In this document: piece after piece, positions 1 to 11,789 of the stretch
Layout of the letters: each line of letters opens with the position of its first letter
How positions within the stretch are numbered: the stretch's first letter is position 1
Source: Salvator merianae
Lineage: Eukaryota > Chordata > Lepidosauria > Squamata > Teiidae
Length of the DNA stretch: 64,000 nt
NCBI GenBank assembly: GCA_003586115.2
Contig: QVOM02000023.1
Coordinates: forward strand, 4,645,211-4,709,210
Reading direction: 5' to 3'
Program-made: the position numbers and the translations under genes
The notes under the pieces: generated by a model
Seen by the model: only the letters and a program-made list of their open reading frames with translations
Databases searched by the model: none
What the model was told of the DNA's origin: nothing

Positions 1-1156
1 AAATGCCCCAAGTCACATCACAGGGTTGTTGTGAGGATATAAAGCAGGGTAAAAGGAGGAGAGAAATATAAATAAAATCATAGTTAGAGGTGTGCCAATC
101 AGGTTTGGTTGGTTCACAATTCGCAGCAAAGCGTCTAGTTTGTGAATATTTGCATCCAGCCGAACATTTGGTTGTTTGAACATCCAAAAATTCATTTGAA
201 TCAAACCAGTCCCCCATTTGAACTATGTGAACTACTTGATCAAATTGTTCTCGTTCACTGTGGTTTTGCCCTTGAATGGGACTTTTTTTGATTGAAAAAA
301 ATGGTGTTTCTTGTTTTGGAGCAACCATTTATCGTTTAACCGCTTCACCAACAATAATTTCAATGGTGTTAATGTGTTAATGCAAAATATGGTAACTGTA
401 GCTAGAACCGTATATGCACAGAAATGGAAAGGGGACAAAATACCAATGGTGGACGATTGGTTGGTCAAAATGATGGACCTTGCCAAGATGGACAAATCGA
501 CTAACTTACTGAGAAATAAGACAGTTGATCGGTTTTATGAAAACTGGAAACCCTTTACTGACTTTCTGCAAGATCTGGAAAGTGGACTTGTGGTTGTTGG
601 ATTGGAAGAACAAAGAGGAAAGAAGACAATCAGTAGAAGAAAAGAACTGAGTGATCAGGAGAGGCAAGAAATATGAAACATAGAAGAAACTTTGGAAGAA
701 GGAGGAAGTCAGCAGGAAAAAAACCTGTTAGCTTATGAATGTTTTATATACCTTAAATTTAATAATAACAACAATAACAACAACAGCAACAGTTCGCCAT
801 AGAACTGAACAAATTGGTGTCAGTTCAGTGGTGAACTGAACACACAGTTTTAGTTTATGCACCTCACTAATCATAGAAAGCCTGATAACACTCATTAATG
901 GATGGACCCAAAACAGAAACCTGCAGCAATTTCTTCCTTTCTTTTCCTTCCTTTTTAAAAAATGAATTATTCATTTCCCCCCCTTACTGCTAGAAGTATT
1001 GTTGTGTTTATTTTGGGATTTGCTGTATTTATTGCATCAATTATATGTTTGCATTCAACTTTGAATCTTTGGAAGCACCCCTGGGACCTTGTTTGTAGCA
1101 GCGTTTTTGGCGATACAGTAAATAGAGAAAGTCTCCCTTTTTTTTCCCCTGCTTAG
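1..1156. other. Intron preceding the first visible exon
   Basis: There is no host coding sequence here. It holds an L1 ORF2 remnant (about 305-760) within what looks like a palindromic element with ends near 86 and 872, then an AAC-rich tail (about 760-793) and AT-rich sequence. It ends in a long pyrimidine tract and AG at 1155-1156, the acceptor of the next exon. Confidence 0.7.
305..793 (+). mobile_element. L1 LINE fragment (ORF2 C-terminal end)
   Basis: An open stretch at 311-676 encodes a run with AQKWKGDKIPMVDDWLVKMM and a following WKPF segment. This matches the C-terminal region of L1 ORF2 proteins (pattern: VYAxxWK..P...EWL.K...L..MDKLT......F..EWKPF). It stops at 676 and is followed by sequence running into an AAT/AAC-rich simple tail (about 757-793), as at an L1 3' end. 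There is no reverse-transcriptase core, so it is a 5'-truncated dead copy. The family assignment comes from recalled motif patterns. Confidence 0.65.
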
Positions 1157-1330
1157 AAACTCGACGGAGTAGTGAAGGTGAAGGATGCAGAGCTTCTAGC
1201 ATGGTCTGCTAAGTTTCAAAGTCTTTTAAAAGATAAAGAAGATGCTCCGAGGCCGAATGAGGGTACGGCGGAGGAGACGCAGCCTGGCTGGACTCAGCAA
1301 CCTCTGAACCAAATGATGCAGGCATTAGAG
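1157..1330 (+). CDS. CDK5RAP2: CDK5RAP2 exon (first in window)
   Basis: The exon is 174 nt, phase 0 at both ends, 58 codons. It has a polypyrimidine tract and CTTAG acceptor upstream and a GAG|GTACGT donor. The peptide starts KLDGVVKVKDAELLAWSAKF and continues through a charged, Glu/Pro-containing linker to a short helix ending QMMQALE. In the human protein the matching place is the region just before the 'KEQDIYTHLVKSLQ' segment, where similarity is low. The assignment therefore rests on position, splice signals and frame continuity with the next exon more than on residue identity. It is probably coiled coil (LLAWSAKFQSLL heptads) followed by a flexible linker. Confidence 0.8.
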
Positions 1331-1977
1331 GTACGTTGAATGCTTAATCTTTTTGAGTAAATGAAGCAACTGGAGATCTTCCTTTTGCCAAGGAAATAAA
1401 AGTCTAAAAAGAGCATTTATGTTATATCCCAGGGAGCGCTGAACTTAGTCTGGGCACGGCCTTATTGAGCTGATGATAGACTTTTATTTAGCGCAGGTTG
1501 TCTCTTTGGCTTACAAATGGGAAGAGCTCATGCCCACGATGGCTCCCTGTTCCTTCTTTATGGCTGATTGGGTTGAAGATGGGGCCTATGGGAGATGTGG
1601 TGTGTAGCTGGAGCTCTGTGTGAGCAGCTGGTGTAGCAATAGATTTGTTTCTTGCAGGATCACTTCCTGCATATTCGGTTGAGTGTTAAACCATTGCAGA
1701 AACAGCTCAAGAGACTGCCACTTAATTTCCAATCCTTCAAGAGGCTTCGGGTATTTCCCTGTGATGGCCAAGGCAATGCAGGCCTAGGCCTGGATACAGA
1801 TTCCTTGTAGGATAGACTGGGCAGCGCAGGATGCAAAACCTCTACTTTTGAGCCCCACAAGGTTAATTTTGCGGCAAGGTTAGGCTTTGCACACAGGGCT
1901 CTATGATTAGTGAGAAGAGGGACAGCAATGCAGGCAGCAGGGTGCCACTCTGCCAACTGGCAAGGTGTTTTTGATAT

Positions 1978-2620
1978 CTGCAGGTTGGAGGGACAGGCAG
2001 GAGGCCTCTAAAGGCCATTTGCAAGGAGTCGAGAGCAGGTGAAGGTTTTGCCTTTGTCTTCTGCTTGAGAATGGCCAGAAGCAATTGGTGGGCCACTGTG
2101 TGAGACAGGATACTGGAGTAAATGGACTGTGGCCCAATCCAGCAGGACTCCTCTTATGTTGTTACATTCTTAAACAAGAATGTATGAGACAGGATGCTGG
2201 GCTGGATGGCTGTGGCCTGATCCAGCAGGGCTCCTCTTAATTTATGGAGAAGAAGAGCATCAGTGGCTATTAAAATGGATGCCTAGGAACCACCTTCAGG
2301 ATGGAGAGGCAGGCAGGATGTCTCTAAAGGCCATTTGCAGGGAACCAAGAGCAGGTGAAGGTTTTGCCTTTGTGTTGTGCTTGAGATGCCCAGAAACAAT
2401 GGTGGGCCATTGTGTGAGGCAGGATGCTGGATTAGACGGGCTGTGGCCTGATCCAGCCTGGCTCCTCTTAATTCATGGAGAATAAGAGCATCAGTGGCTA
2501 TTAAAATGGATGCCTAGGAGCCAACTTCAGGATGGAGAGGCAGGCAGGATGTCTCTAAAGGCCATTTGCAGGGTGTTGAGCGCAAATGGAGGTTTTGCCT
2601 CCTTTTTCTGCTTGAGAAAC
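1978..2620 (+). repeat. Dispersed squamate repeat, about three tandem units
   Basis: The units contain 'GGCAGGATGTCTCTAAAGGC', 'GAGCAGGTGAAGGTTTTGCC', 'GTGTGAGACAGGATGCTGG' and 'GATCCAGCAGGGCTCCTCTT', in the same order as at 37005-37912. The second and third units are near-identical around 'AAGAGCATCAGTGGCTATTA'. After 2600 the sequence passes into a different, AAAACATT-rich stretch. Confidence 0.8.
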
Positions 2621-4394
2621 ATTGTAAAAAACATTGCGAAAACTGTGAAAACGAATGCAAAATATGCATGTTTCAACAACAAAATTTGCTGATGAAGCGA
2701 AAATACAGACTTCCGTTTGAAAATGAATTGAAAACGATTTTTTCTGTGCACATCCCTATTGTGTATGTGATATCTGTCCAACCTTCTCTCTCTTTTATGC
2801 AGTTGTAAGTGATCCTTGAAGAATCTTACAATCGATCGTATATCAATGCCACACTTTTTATGTAGCCAAACCTGAAATCCTTGGTAGGGTTATCCCATTC
2901 TTCAAATCTTTCCTTTGGTCAAACTAAAAAATACGCCTCTGTTCTCGGAAGAACATAATCAGAGGTACAAAAAGTCTTGCTTGTAGACCAGAAAAAGTCC
3001 CTAATAAACTTTAATCCGTGCGTGTTATTTTAAAATGCCCATAATGAGGTGGGCTGTTCTGATTTCCCATCCAGGGATGAAGATGGTTTTGACAGGAACC
3101 AGTGACACCTGTGGCAATCGATGCCATTCATAGCTGTGATGTGGGCTCATTTCCTAATCACATCACATTGTCTCCTATGTCGGTTCTTATGTGGTAGAGA
3201 CAAACAGCTCATCAGAGCAAATTCCGCATATCGTGCCTCTAACATTAAAGGTGCTTGACCTTTAATATTCCATTTTGGCATGCTAATAGGTCTCTAATAG
3301 CACCTATTTCTGGTTCTGGGGTGGTTTACTAGACCTGATTGCTGCTCCTTTTGGCCTTAACTGGTAGATTCCATGGACTCAGGGGAATGCTTTTTTCTCC
3401 CCTAAATTGGATCACCAAACCATGTAGATCTCTGCTTGCCAGAGTGGGTCAGCCAATAGGAATGCTTTTTTCTCTTGAGCGGCTTCCCAAGTACTCATGC
3501 AAATATTTCCCCGCCACTGTCATTTTCTCTCTTTATTTATTGTGTTTGCTGTTAGCTCCCAGATGTGACGGGTCTTCGGGTCCAGGTTATGTTTTTGAAT
3601 GGTGATTTTTCTAAATTGGATAACTCTTGACTATCTGATTAAAAAAAATAGAACCGTGTCTGTGTAGGGTGAGTGTGCTGGAAGAGAGAGAATGTGAGGA
3701 AGATGGTATATAAGCCATTCACGCCTACATCTGCGTGCCTCTTACTGGGCTTGATCCAGATCAGCTGACCCAGATCAAGGGAAGCACTCCGATCTGGATT
3801 GTGTAGCAGAACAGCACTGTCTACACTGCAACAGCTGTTCCAGTCTAGATGCTCTGCTGGCCTTGAAACTTGCACAAGTTTTGGAGCCAGCCTCTGAAAG
3901 GTCTGAAGGCCTGGGTGAAGGTCCCTGCCTGGCCTTAGAGTCCCCAGAAGACTCATTTCAGTGGTGCAAATTGAACGTACTAGCAGGGGTTGGGCCTGTC
4001 TAGTCTGCACCTGCATGTGGACAAAAGAGGCTCAGAAAAGGACTATGGAGCCGTTTATTCCGAATCAAAGGTGGGTGCAGAAGGGCTCTTGGGTGCCCCC
4101 AGGCATCAAGTAGAGATGTGCATGAGCCCTGTGATGGGGTGTGTGTGTTCAACTTGCATTGAGTAAATCCCCAGGATCACTGAGCCAGTTCAGAGCGCCT
4201 CATCTTGAGGCGGATTGCTGGCCCAGATTCAACTCCCTTGGCCTGTCCAGATTTGGGGTGTGGATATAAGGATGGTCTTGATTCTGCCTTCATGAGAGTG
4301 AGGGAGAATAATATCTAATTAAGATTGTTAAAGGTCAGTTAGGGTTATGGTAGAATATAGGCTTTCATGGCCAGTTTCAATCTCATTTGTAGTC

Positions 4395-4640
4395 GTTTTT
4401 GGGCTGTTGGTCCGTGTTCCATCGTTCTTCTGAGAACCTAAGCATTTGGACATAGCTGCAATGTCTATCTTCAGAGGATCTGACTTCTGGAAGAGTCAAA
4501 AACAACTGAAGGTGACATGATCCAGCATACCATCAGTTGTTTTGGACTCTTCCAGAAGTCAAATCCTCTGAAGATGGACATTGTAGCTAGGTCTGAAAGC
4601 TCAGGTTCTCAGAAGAACTATGCAACACAGCACAACAGCC
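4395..4640. repeat. Inverted repeat, about 100-bp arms
   Basis: The left arm contains 'CTTCTGAGAACCTAAGCATT', 'CTTCAGAGGATCTGACTTCT' and 'GGAAGAGTCAAAAACAACTG'. The right arm contains the reverse complement in order: 'CAGTTGTTTTGGACTCTTCC', 'AGAAGTCAAATCCTCTGAAG', 'AGCTCAGGTTCTCAGAAGAA'. The spacer is only about 20 bp. A single copy of the same unit lies at about 56655-56745. Confidence 0.85.
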
Positions 4641-5839
4641 CAAATAATGCTACAAATGAGGGTCAGTCAGGGTTCCTCGGTGTCAAACTGGTCCAAAGTT
4701 GTGTGGGTCGGTTTAGAGAGTATGAAGTCTGCTGGCTTGATTGTACTAGCTGGGTTTCTTATTAGTTATTCACCAGGTAAGCATAGTAGTAAAGTATTAG
4801 TAGTATCTCTGCAGCTTGTGTCATTCTGGAGCCTGGGTTGGTTCTTTTTACCACAAGGCACTTTTTGTGGCCTACTGGGTAATTTTATGGCCATGCATGG
4901 GACTTTATGGCCTTTGTAAAATGCTGCCACAGCTTTAAAAGTGCTACAGTATAGCCACAGATTGGTGCCGTGGTCTGTTACATGGCCTCATTGGTGCAGG
5001 CCTCTGAGCCTAGTGAGGTTCGTTTTGCCTTTGTGGTGAGCCACAGTTTGAAAGTCTGGCTCGGTTTAGGGGTGAACCTGACTCAGCATATTCCTGGTAT
5101 CAAGTTGAACTGTGGCACCTTGGAATGGAAAAACATGTGAAAACAGAGTCTCTAAATATACAGTGACGATTCAGAGTCAAAGGTTAAACCAGGAGTGGCC
5201 TTTGGTCTCCTGGCATTGCGTATTTAATTTCTGCACAGCATCCTGCCTTTTTCCACAGGAGTCTGCCTTCCTACAAAGATTGCTATCGACGCAAGCAGGC
5301 TGTGTGCAGAAAAAGGCCCTTTCAATATGAGCATCCTGGCTCTGGAAATAAATTTCCCCAAGACTGGCCTAACCAAGGCAGCCCTAATGCAGAAATAAGC
5401 TGTCTGAGTAAGAATTCATTGACTTCCACCGGCTAAAGTAAGGATGTGCTCTTCCAAAAATATTGGCCCACCTGTTACATCATGTTAACCATGATTGGGC
5501 TGTCATGTCTCCTAGCTGATAGTGCTGGGGTCTAATATTTTCTTGAAAGTACATTCTGGGAACCAGGCTCACTGAAACAATCTTTTCTGCTGTGCTGCTG
5601 TCAGCAGGCAGGAAAATATGGTCAGAATTTGTTAGGCCAAGGATGGAGAACCTACCGACCTGCAAAGATTGCCAAGTGCCAAGGTTTACCCTGACTGTGG
5701 CCTATGGACCCTAAGGGAAGCGACCATTTATCAACAGATCGTGCTCCAGGGACACTGTTGAAATCTTGGTTAAACTTTTGCAAATGTGTGCAGTTGTGAG
5801 GCCGAGAAACCCCGTTGCTTAGCCAGGCAGAGCAGCCCT

Positions 5840-6300
5840 TTAAGCAAAATCCGTGGCATCAATTTTATGACACGCCCGGGCCGATCTTTTGTCATTCCCG
5901 TGACATGGGTGCTTTGTTTGCACTTATTTGAATGACTGAAGGCACTAATTCTGCGCAACTGGAGGCGACGGGATTGCTGGTTTTGCAGCTGGGACACTTC
6001 ATTTGCCGCAGCTTAAGAGTTATAGGCAATGCACCGGAATTTATCGACGTGGCCAGAGCCCTCGCAAGAAGATGGGTCTCAGGGTTGCAAATTGATGCCA
6101 TTTGTTGTCGTTTGCAGGGCTGTAGCTGTGCGGGAGTTATTGAAATGGATGAAGCTTGCCGGACGGTTGCTGAGTCATCGCAACCGTTCAAGCCTTTATG
6201 TGGGTGAAATACCTCCTTTCTTTCTGAGCGTGCCTTGGCTTTTAAAATTGCCATTGGCATGTTGCAGTTGGCTTCTCAGCGCTGATTGATGAGAGCTGGT
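5840..6300. promoter_or_regulatory. Possible conserved noncoding element (weak)
   Basis: This stretch is free of recognisable repeats and has a balanced base composition with several CpGs ('CACGCCCGGGCCGATC', 'GGAGGCGACGGGATTG', 'TTTATCGACGTGGCC'). That differs from the repeat-derived sequence around it. It could be an intronic enhancer. Without a cross-species alignment this is only a suspicion. Confidence 0.3.
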
Positions 6301-6832
6301 TTCCTCCGGCAAGGGGGACTTTTTTTTTTTCCTGAAAAATCGGATTTCCCTTCCCTTCCTATCCCTGCATCCTCGTCTACATCGCTATCCTGCGCATGAG
6401 CGCGATGAGAAACCTAATTAAATTTATTCAGGCACGGATTGATTAGGGAGTGTCCTTGCTTTGCATTCCAAAGGCTCCGAGTTCAAGCCCCGAGATCTCC
6501 TCAGCAGAAGGGGAGGGTAAACCACTTCCAGATTTTGGCCAAGAAGACTGCATAGAGGTGCCCATGCCTGGGTTTGCAAATGCGTCACAAGGTGGATTTT
6601 TTTTATTTATTTTTTTGAAAAAGAATGACAGTATTCTTGCATTCAGCCACTGACTCCAGTTAAACAAATTTGGATTTAAAAGGTTTCACACAGCACTCCT
6701 GTTTTCTGTTTTATTAAACTCTTTCTCTCAGCTAGCTTGGTTTTCAAAGCCAAAGTACATGATCAGGGTCTGTTCAAATCCAAGACATTTCTATCAGCGT
6801 CTTATTTAAGGCATGGTAAACCAAACAATGTT

Positions 6833-7258
6833 AGAGGAGGGCTACCCAAATGGGGAGTGGTCTGCAAACCATGTCCGACGAAGGACGGTTAAAGGATCTA
6901 GGAGTGTTTAGCCTGCAGAAGAGAAGACTAAGGGGAGACAGGATCTGAGTATCTGAAGGGCCATCACAGTGCAGAGGGATTGGCCCTATTCTCACTTACA
7001 CAAGAAGGACTAGAAACAGCGGGATGAAACTTCAAGGGAGTAGATGCAGACTCGATATTAGAAAACACTTCCTGACAGTAAGGGCGATCAGTCATTGGAA
7101 CAGGTTGCCCAGGGGGTGGTGAGCTCTCCTTCGCTGGAGACCTTCAAGGAGAGGCTGGACAGATATCTGTCTGGGATGGTTTAGTGGATCCTGCATGGAG
7201 CAGGGGGTTGGACTCCATGACCCTGGAGGTCCCTTCCAACTCTATGATTCTATGAATC
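6833..7258 (+). mobile_element. CR1 LINE 3' end
   Basis: It contains 'GAGGAGGGCTACCCAAATGG', 'GGTCTGCAAACCATGTCCGA', 'GTTTAGCCTGCAGAAGAGAA', 'CTTCCTGACAGTAAGGGCGA' and ends CCTTCCAACTCTATGATTCTATGAA, the CR1 terminus. It is closely related to 35199-35693. Confidence 0.92.
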
Positions 7259-7478
7259 CCAGAAAATACATGAAGTAGGATGTGGACTTGAAGGTTATTC
7301 ATCTGACCCCTGCATGAAGATTTCTATAACTCACTCTTCTCTGGTTCCATTGCTGTCACTCTGTGCCAGGAACTTCATTGCAGGATCAGGTGAAAAGGAG
7401 GCTAATCTTCTGGGTACTATGTAATACAGTGACCAGCAATTAACTCATCGACCATGATCCGTCCCCTTGTTCTGTATC

Positions 7479-7975
7479 TAGGGTTTTTCTGCACTTAACT
7501 GGTGATCTAGTACAGTGCACACCATAGTGCTTTTCAGGACTCTTTCTTCCATATGCTGGTGTGCACCAGAGAGGCTTTGCTCCCTGCTAGAACACTCCGT
7601 CCACACTAGATGGAGCGTAGAAAGGACTAGGCAGCCCAACATGGCTTTTAGTCTGGGTCACTGGTAGACCTATTGGTGGTCTAGTGCTGTGTAAATTGGG
7701 CATACAAATGTGGCAGACACCTCCATCTTCCAGTAATGGGGACCCATTTTAGTGACACAACAAAGCTCACTGCCAAAATGGCCATTGGAAATGTTGGAGG
7801 CTGACTCATGGGAGCTTCTGGACCGGCATGGTGGTTGTGGTCCCAGAATAGCTGTCCAAGTTCAGGCAGCATTTTTTTGGGAAAAGATGGACCCATCTAA
7901 CTGGTGGACCACTCCAGTAGGAATAGACCAGCTAGAGTGGTCCAGCTCATGGTAAAAAGTGCAGAAATGGCCCTA
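7479..7975. mobile_element. Palindromic DNA-transposon relic (CTGCACTTA family)
   Basis: It starts TAGGGTTTTTCTGCACTTAA and ends AAAAAGTGCAGAAATGGCCCTA, giving inverted ends TAGGG....TTCTGCACTT. The interior has paired 'GGTCTAGTGC' / 'ACCACTCCAGTAGG' type blocks. It is about 497 bp and noncoding. Confidence 0.65.
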
Positions 7976-9852
7976 GATTGCTTTCAAGTTTGATTCTTCA
8001 CTATTCTTGAGATCTTTGAAGGTCTTTTCTGATAAGTCTTTGCAGCTCCAGTATAGCAAAGTGTCATTACTCTATTGTGTAACATGTGTGGGCTACGTTT
8101 CTACCTTATTTGTTGTAATCTATTGGGGAGTCCACTCCTACACTTTTGAAGAAGAGCCTGTAATTGTATCCTGAGGCAATGATGGCTGTATCTTTCTCGA
8201 TTTATGAGAAGCTCTCGTGTCCAAGGACCTGATTTTATGAATGCAGAGATGGAGGAAAAAGGAAACAAAGACCACAATGACAGCTTTCTTCTCTTTCCAC
8301 CTCTTCAAATGCAATGGGTAGCTAACCACTGTACTTTACATTCCTCATGTCCAATTAACTGGCATCAAATTTCTCTTCAACCCTTCACATTCCAAGTTCT
8401 TACAAAAGAGATGGAGAACGTAAGAACCTTCGAATATATTGGATTCCAACTTCATTTCTAGTTAATGGACATGCTAACTGACATTTTATGGGAACTGGGA
8501 TTTTTTTAAAGAAATAGTACTGAGGGCTACAGCTTCTTTGCCCACATCTTAAGTGCTGGATCCCACCATTCTGAGGAATCTAAGGGAGGAAATTAATGGA
8601 TGGTTTGCACACTATCTTGGGCACTCATGGATACATACAGCATTGCACATCTGAGTATGCACTGTATGTCCACAGTGTGTTCCATATGTATGATGTTCTC
8701 CCTGTGTATAATGGCTGTGCTTGTATCCAAGCTATCAGAATGCAACCCACATTTGCACAAATTGCATCTATCTACTGTGAATATATCTACTACCTGAGAC
8801 AAGAATGAGATCCCTCTTATTGTTTTGTGCTAAGAGCTAAAGGGATACTTGAAAATGGTGTGTGAGAGATAACTCTAGTGGTCCATGCAGCATTCCAGGC
8901 TGGTATACCAGCCTGATGGCTTCCCAGCAGGACTGGTCCAAAATGCAGACAAGGCATTCTGGGAGGTTTGCTGGTCTGGTCTGCTGGTCCATAGTGAACC
9001 CAGGCTATCTGTCTTTGTTCCCTGAAAGGAAAAGCTGGAGGCAGAAGAATAGGCTTCCTGCAGAGGGATTAGCATAACGTTTTGCAGAACAAACAAGTTG
9101 GCATTTTGCAATGGCTCTAGCACTGAGTTTTAACCTTAAGGAAGCCTTTGTTAGAGTCCTGCCTCAGCAGGATTTGGGAAACCTTGTTAAAAGAGCTGCT
9201 GGATGAGAGCCAGGAACCCTTGGTTCTTTGTGATGCTGTGTAGTGGGACAAACTATCAGAACTCTCATTTGGGACATCTTCCTAAATCTGAGCTTCTTAG
9301 GACCAGAGTTGTCCAGCTGGGCTGTCTATGGGGCCTTCCTGAGCTTTCTAGCTGGTTTGGAAACTTTCTAGCTTTTTGATTCTTCAGCCAGCTCTGACTG
9401 TTGTCCAAGTCACTTGAATGGGAACAGACACACATCTGTCCTTGTCTCAGCGCTTCGGCAGCACTTCAGTCCTGGCTGATACCATGGAACCTAGAGCTGA
9501 GCTCACCAAAACACATGCGCACACTTATCTGACTTTCTAGAATATCGGCGGTGGTATGCAGTAGCTATCACAAAGGATCAAATTAATCATAAGAAGCCAG
9601 CCCACGGTAAAACTAACACAGGCGTTTGGCAGCTGCAATCAATTATCTCCTGTCGGCAGGAGTGCTAGGTCACTTGAAGCAACATATTTGCAAGAAGAGT
9701 TTCTTAACTTCAGCTTCCAAAATCTTTGTTGGAATGAATCAGCTGCTTTTAAAGTCCTTTCAAAGGAAGTTCCTGGAATAGCATTTCTTATAGCATTTCT
9801 TCTTCTAAGGTTGGTTACTTCATCGTCATCATCATCATTATTTTGAATGTTT

Positions 9853-10475
9853 CTAAGAACATAAAAGGAATCCTGCTGGATGAGGCCACGGCCCATTTAG
9901 TCCAGCATTCTGTTTCACACAGTGGCCACCAATTGCTTCTGGGCATCTCAAGCAGAAGACAAAGGCAAAACCTTCATCTGCTGTCTAGTCCCTGCAAATG
10001 GCCTTCAGAGGCATCCTGCCTGTCTCTAGCCTGGAGGCAGTACCTAGGTGTCCATTCTAGTAGCCCCTGATACACCTGTCCTCCATGACTGTGATCATAA
10101 AATAAGGGGAGCCCTGCTGGATCAGGCCATAGCCCATCTACTCCAGCATCCTGTCTCACACAGTGACCCACTAATTGTTTCTGGGCATCTCAAGCAGAAG
10201 ACAAAGGGAAAACCTTCATCTGCTGTCTAGTCCCTGCAAATGGCCTTTAGAGGCATCCTGTCTGTCTCTCCAACCTGGAGGTAACATCACTACTAGATAA
10301 GAATATAAGAGGAGTCCTGCTGGGTCGGGCCATGGCCCATCTAGTCCAGCATCCTGTCTCACACCAAGTACTCCTGGGCATCTCAAGCAGAAGACAAAGG
10401 CAAAACCTTGACCTGCTCTCAGCTCCTACGAATCCTCTTTAGAGGCATCCTGCCTGTCTCTCGACCGGATCTATG
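9853..10475 (-). repeat. Dispersed squamate repeat, three antisense tandem units
   Basis: Three units each read, on the + strand, 'CCTGCTGGATCAGGCCATAG' type heads, 'CCAGCATCCTGTCTCACAC', 'TTCTGGGCATCTCAAGCAGA' and 'CCCTGCAAATGGCCTTTAGA'. This is the reverse complement of the 37005 cluster. The heads at about 9868, 10110 and 10315 show a repeat spacing of roughly 205-240 bp. Confidence 0.8.
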
Positions 10476-10869
10476 CCAATGTATGCATTTTTCTATTCAA
10501 AATACATCTTGTGCTGTACAAATGAGTCAAATAAAAGCACCAGGCCGACTGAAGTTGAGCAGAAGTGAACCTTTCAGAGAGATTTGGGCTATTAGGTGCC
10601 TTCCCCCGGGAAGTCTGGCCTCTCTATGGTACCTAGGTATGGGTTCGGGACAGGTGAGTCTGTGGAAATTGTGCAGGGAACTCGCTTCACAGAGCATGGC
10701 CTCCACCATTATTTCTGGGCTTGTGTGTGGGGTTGCATGACCCGTGAGGTTGTCTTGGAAGTACAGAGAACCAAAAAAGAGAACGTCTATCGGCAATGTT
10801 GTAGTTTGGATTCTTGTACTGAGGCTCATGTTCTCTGTCTATGAGGATCCTTTTGTATGTGATATCTGT

Positions 10870-11316
10870 GGGCCTTTCTGCACTTAGCTTAGATCCGGAT
10901 TGGATGTCAGCATAGTGTTTTTCAGTGCCTGTTTTGACTGCCACTAATGCAAACTAGAGAGGTCCCACCCCCTCCTACTATGCCCTGTCTGCACAAGATG
11001 GAGTGTAATCCAGATCAGGAGGTTTCTGATCTGGTTTACTGGTGAACCTGATTAAACAGGTCCATTGGCTTACTAGCTGGTGGTACCAGCCTCTGTCTTC
11101 CAGTTTCCTGAAATGCGTTCCCCTTGGGCTCTGAAGCCAGGTACCTTTGTTCCTGTTCATTGGAGTTTGCAAAGGCTGGTTCCAAAGCTCACATGAGCAT
11201 CAGGGCTGGTATAGAGGCTAGACCAGACCCAGTGTTGCAGTGCAGATGGCGTTGTTCCAGTCGTTTCTTAATCCAGATTAACTGATCCGGATTAGGCAGG
11301 TAAATGCAGAAACCTC
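10870..11316. mobile_element. Palindromic DNA-transposon relic (CTGCACTTA family)
   Basis: It starts GGGCCTTTCTGCACTTAGC and ends GGTAAATGCAGAAACCTCTA. Subterminal 'TAGATCCGGATTGGAT' faces 'TCCGGATTAGGC', and central 'AATCCAGATCAGGAGGTTTC' faces 'TAATCCAGATTAACTGATC'. About 447 bp, noncoding. Confidence 0.68.
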
Positions 11317-11491
11317 TATGTCTCTGTCGGCTTCCAGATGTGGTTGGCTGAACAACTTCTGTCTTCCTCCCTTCTCATTTTTTGGAAGGTGAAAAAAGGA
11401 CCACCTATGTTAACTGGTTCTGGATTCGTAGTTTCCCAAGAAGTCTGATTCTTAATGTTTTTTGCTTTTGATCTTTTTTTTTTTATTTCAG

Positions 11492-11589
11492 AAAATGAAA
11501 GCTGCTGAGTCCACAGAAATGTTTGAGGCCTTTTGGAAGGAACAAGACACTCTTTCCAGTCTAATAAAGTCTCTGAAGAATGGAATTGG
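11492..11589 (+). CDS. CDK5RAP2: CDK5RAP2 exon: KEQD / KSL segment
   Basis: The exon is 98 nt, entering at phase 0 and leaving at phase 2. It is preceded by TTTATTTCAG and followed by GTGAGT. It encodes KMKAAESTEMFEAFWKEQDT and then LSSLIKSLKNGI. Human CDK5RAP2 has '...LKKEQDIYTHLVKSLQESDSINN' here as I recall, so the KEQD...L.KSL core and the position directly before the next coil are conserved. The exon completes a Gly codon with the next exon (GG|C), giving ...GIG-INDLQ. This is helical coiled-coil sequence in the central rod of the scaffold. Confidence 0.92.
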
Positions 11590-11789
11590 GTGAGTGTCAG
11601 TTCATTATTAAAATGTACAGGACAACCCATATCTGGTCAGTGATCAACTTGGAAGGGTCTTGCCCCTTTTCAACCATTCATTGCTTACATCAGGAGGAGG
11701 TTTTTATGTTTTCACCCTCAGGTTAGCGGTGGAGAAAACATAAAATACTTCCGAAGAACTTGCAACAGTAGGTCTTAGAATTTAAGCTG

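Larger units (their letters stand above)
1331..11491. other. Intron of about 10.2 kb
   Basis: I see no coding exon here. Identified content: tandem copies of a squamate interspersed repeat (about 1978-2620 and 9853-10475), an inverted repeat (4395-4640), a CR1 fragment (6833-7258), two palindromic DNA-transposon relics (7479-7975 and 10870-11316) and a possible conserved noncoding stretch (5840-6300). The remaining segments (about 2780-4390, 4650-5840, 6300-6830, 7260-7470, 7980-9850, 10480-10870) show no feature I can name. Confidence 0.7.
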
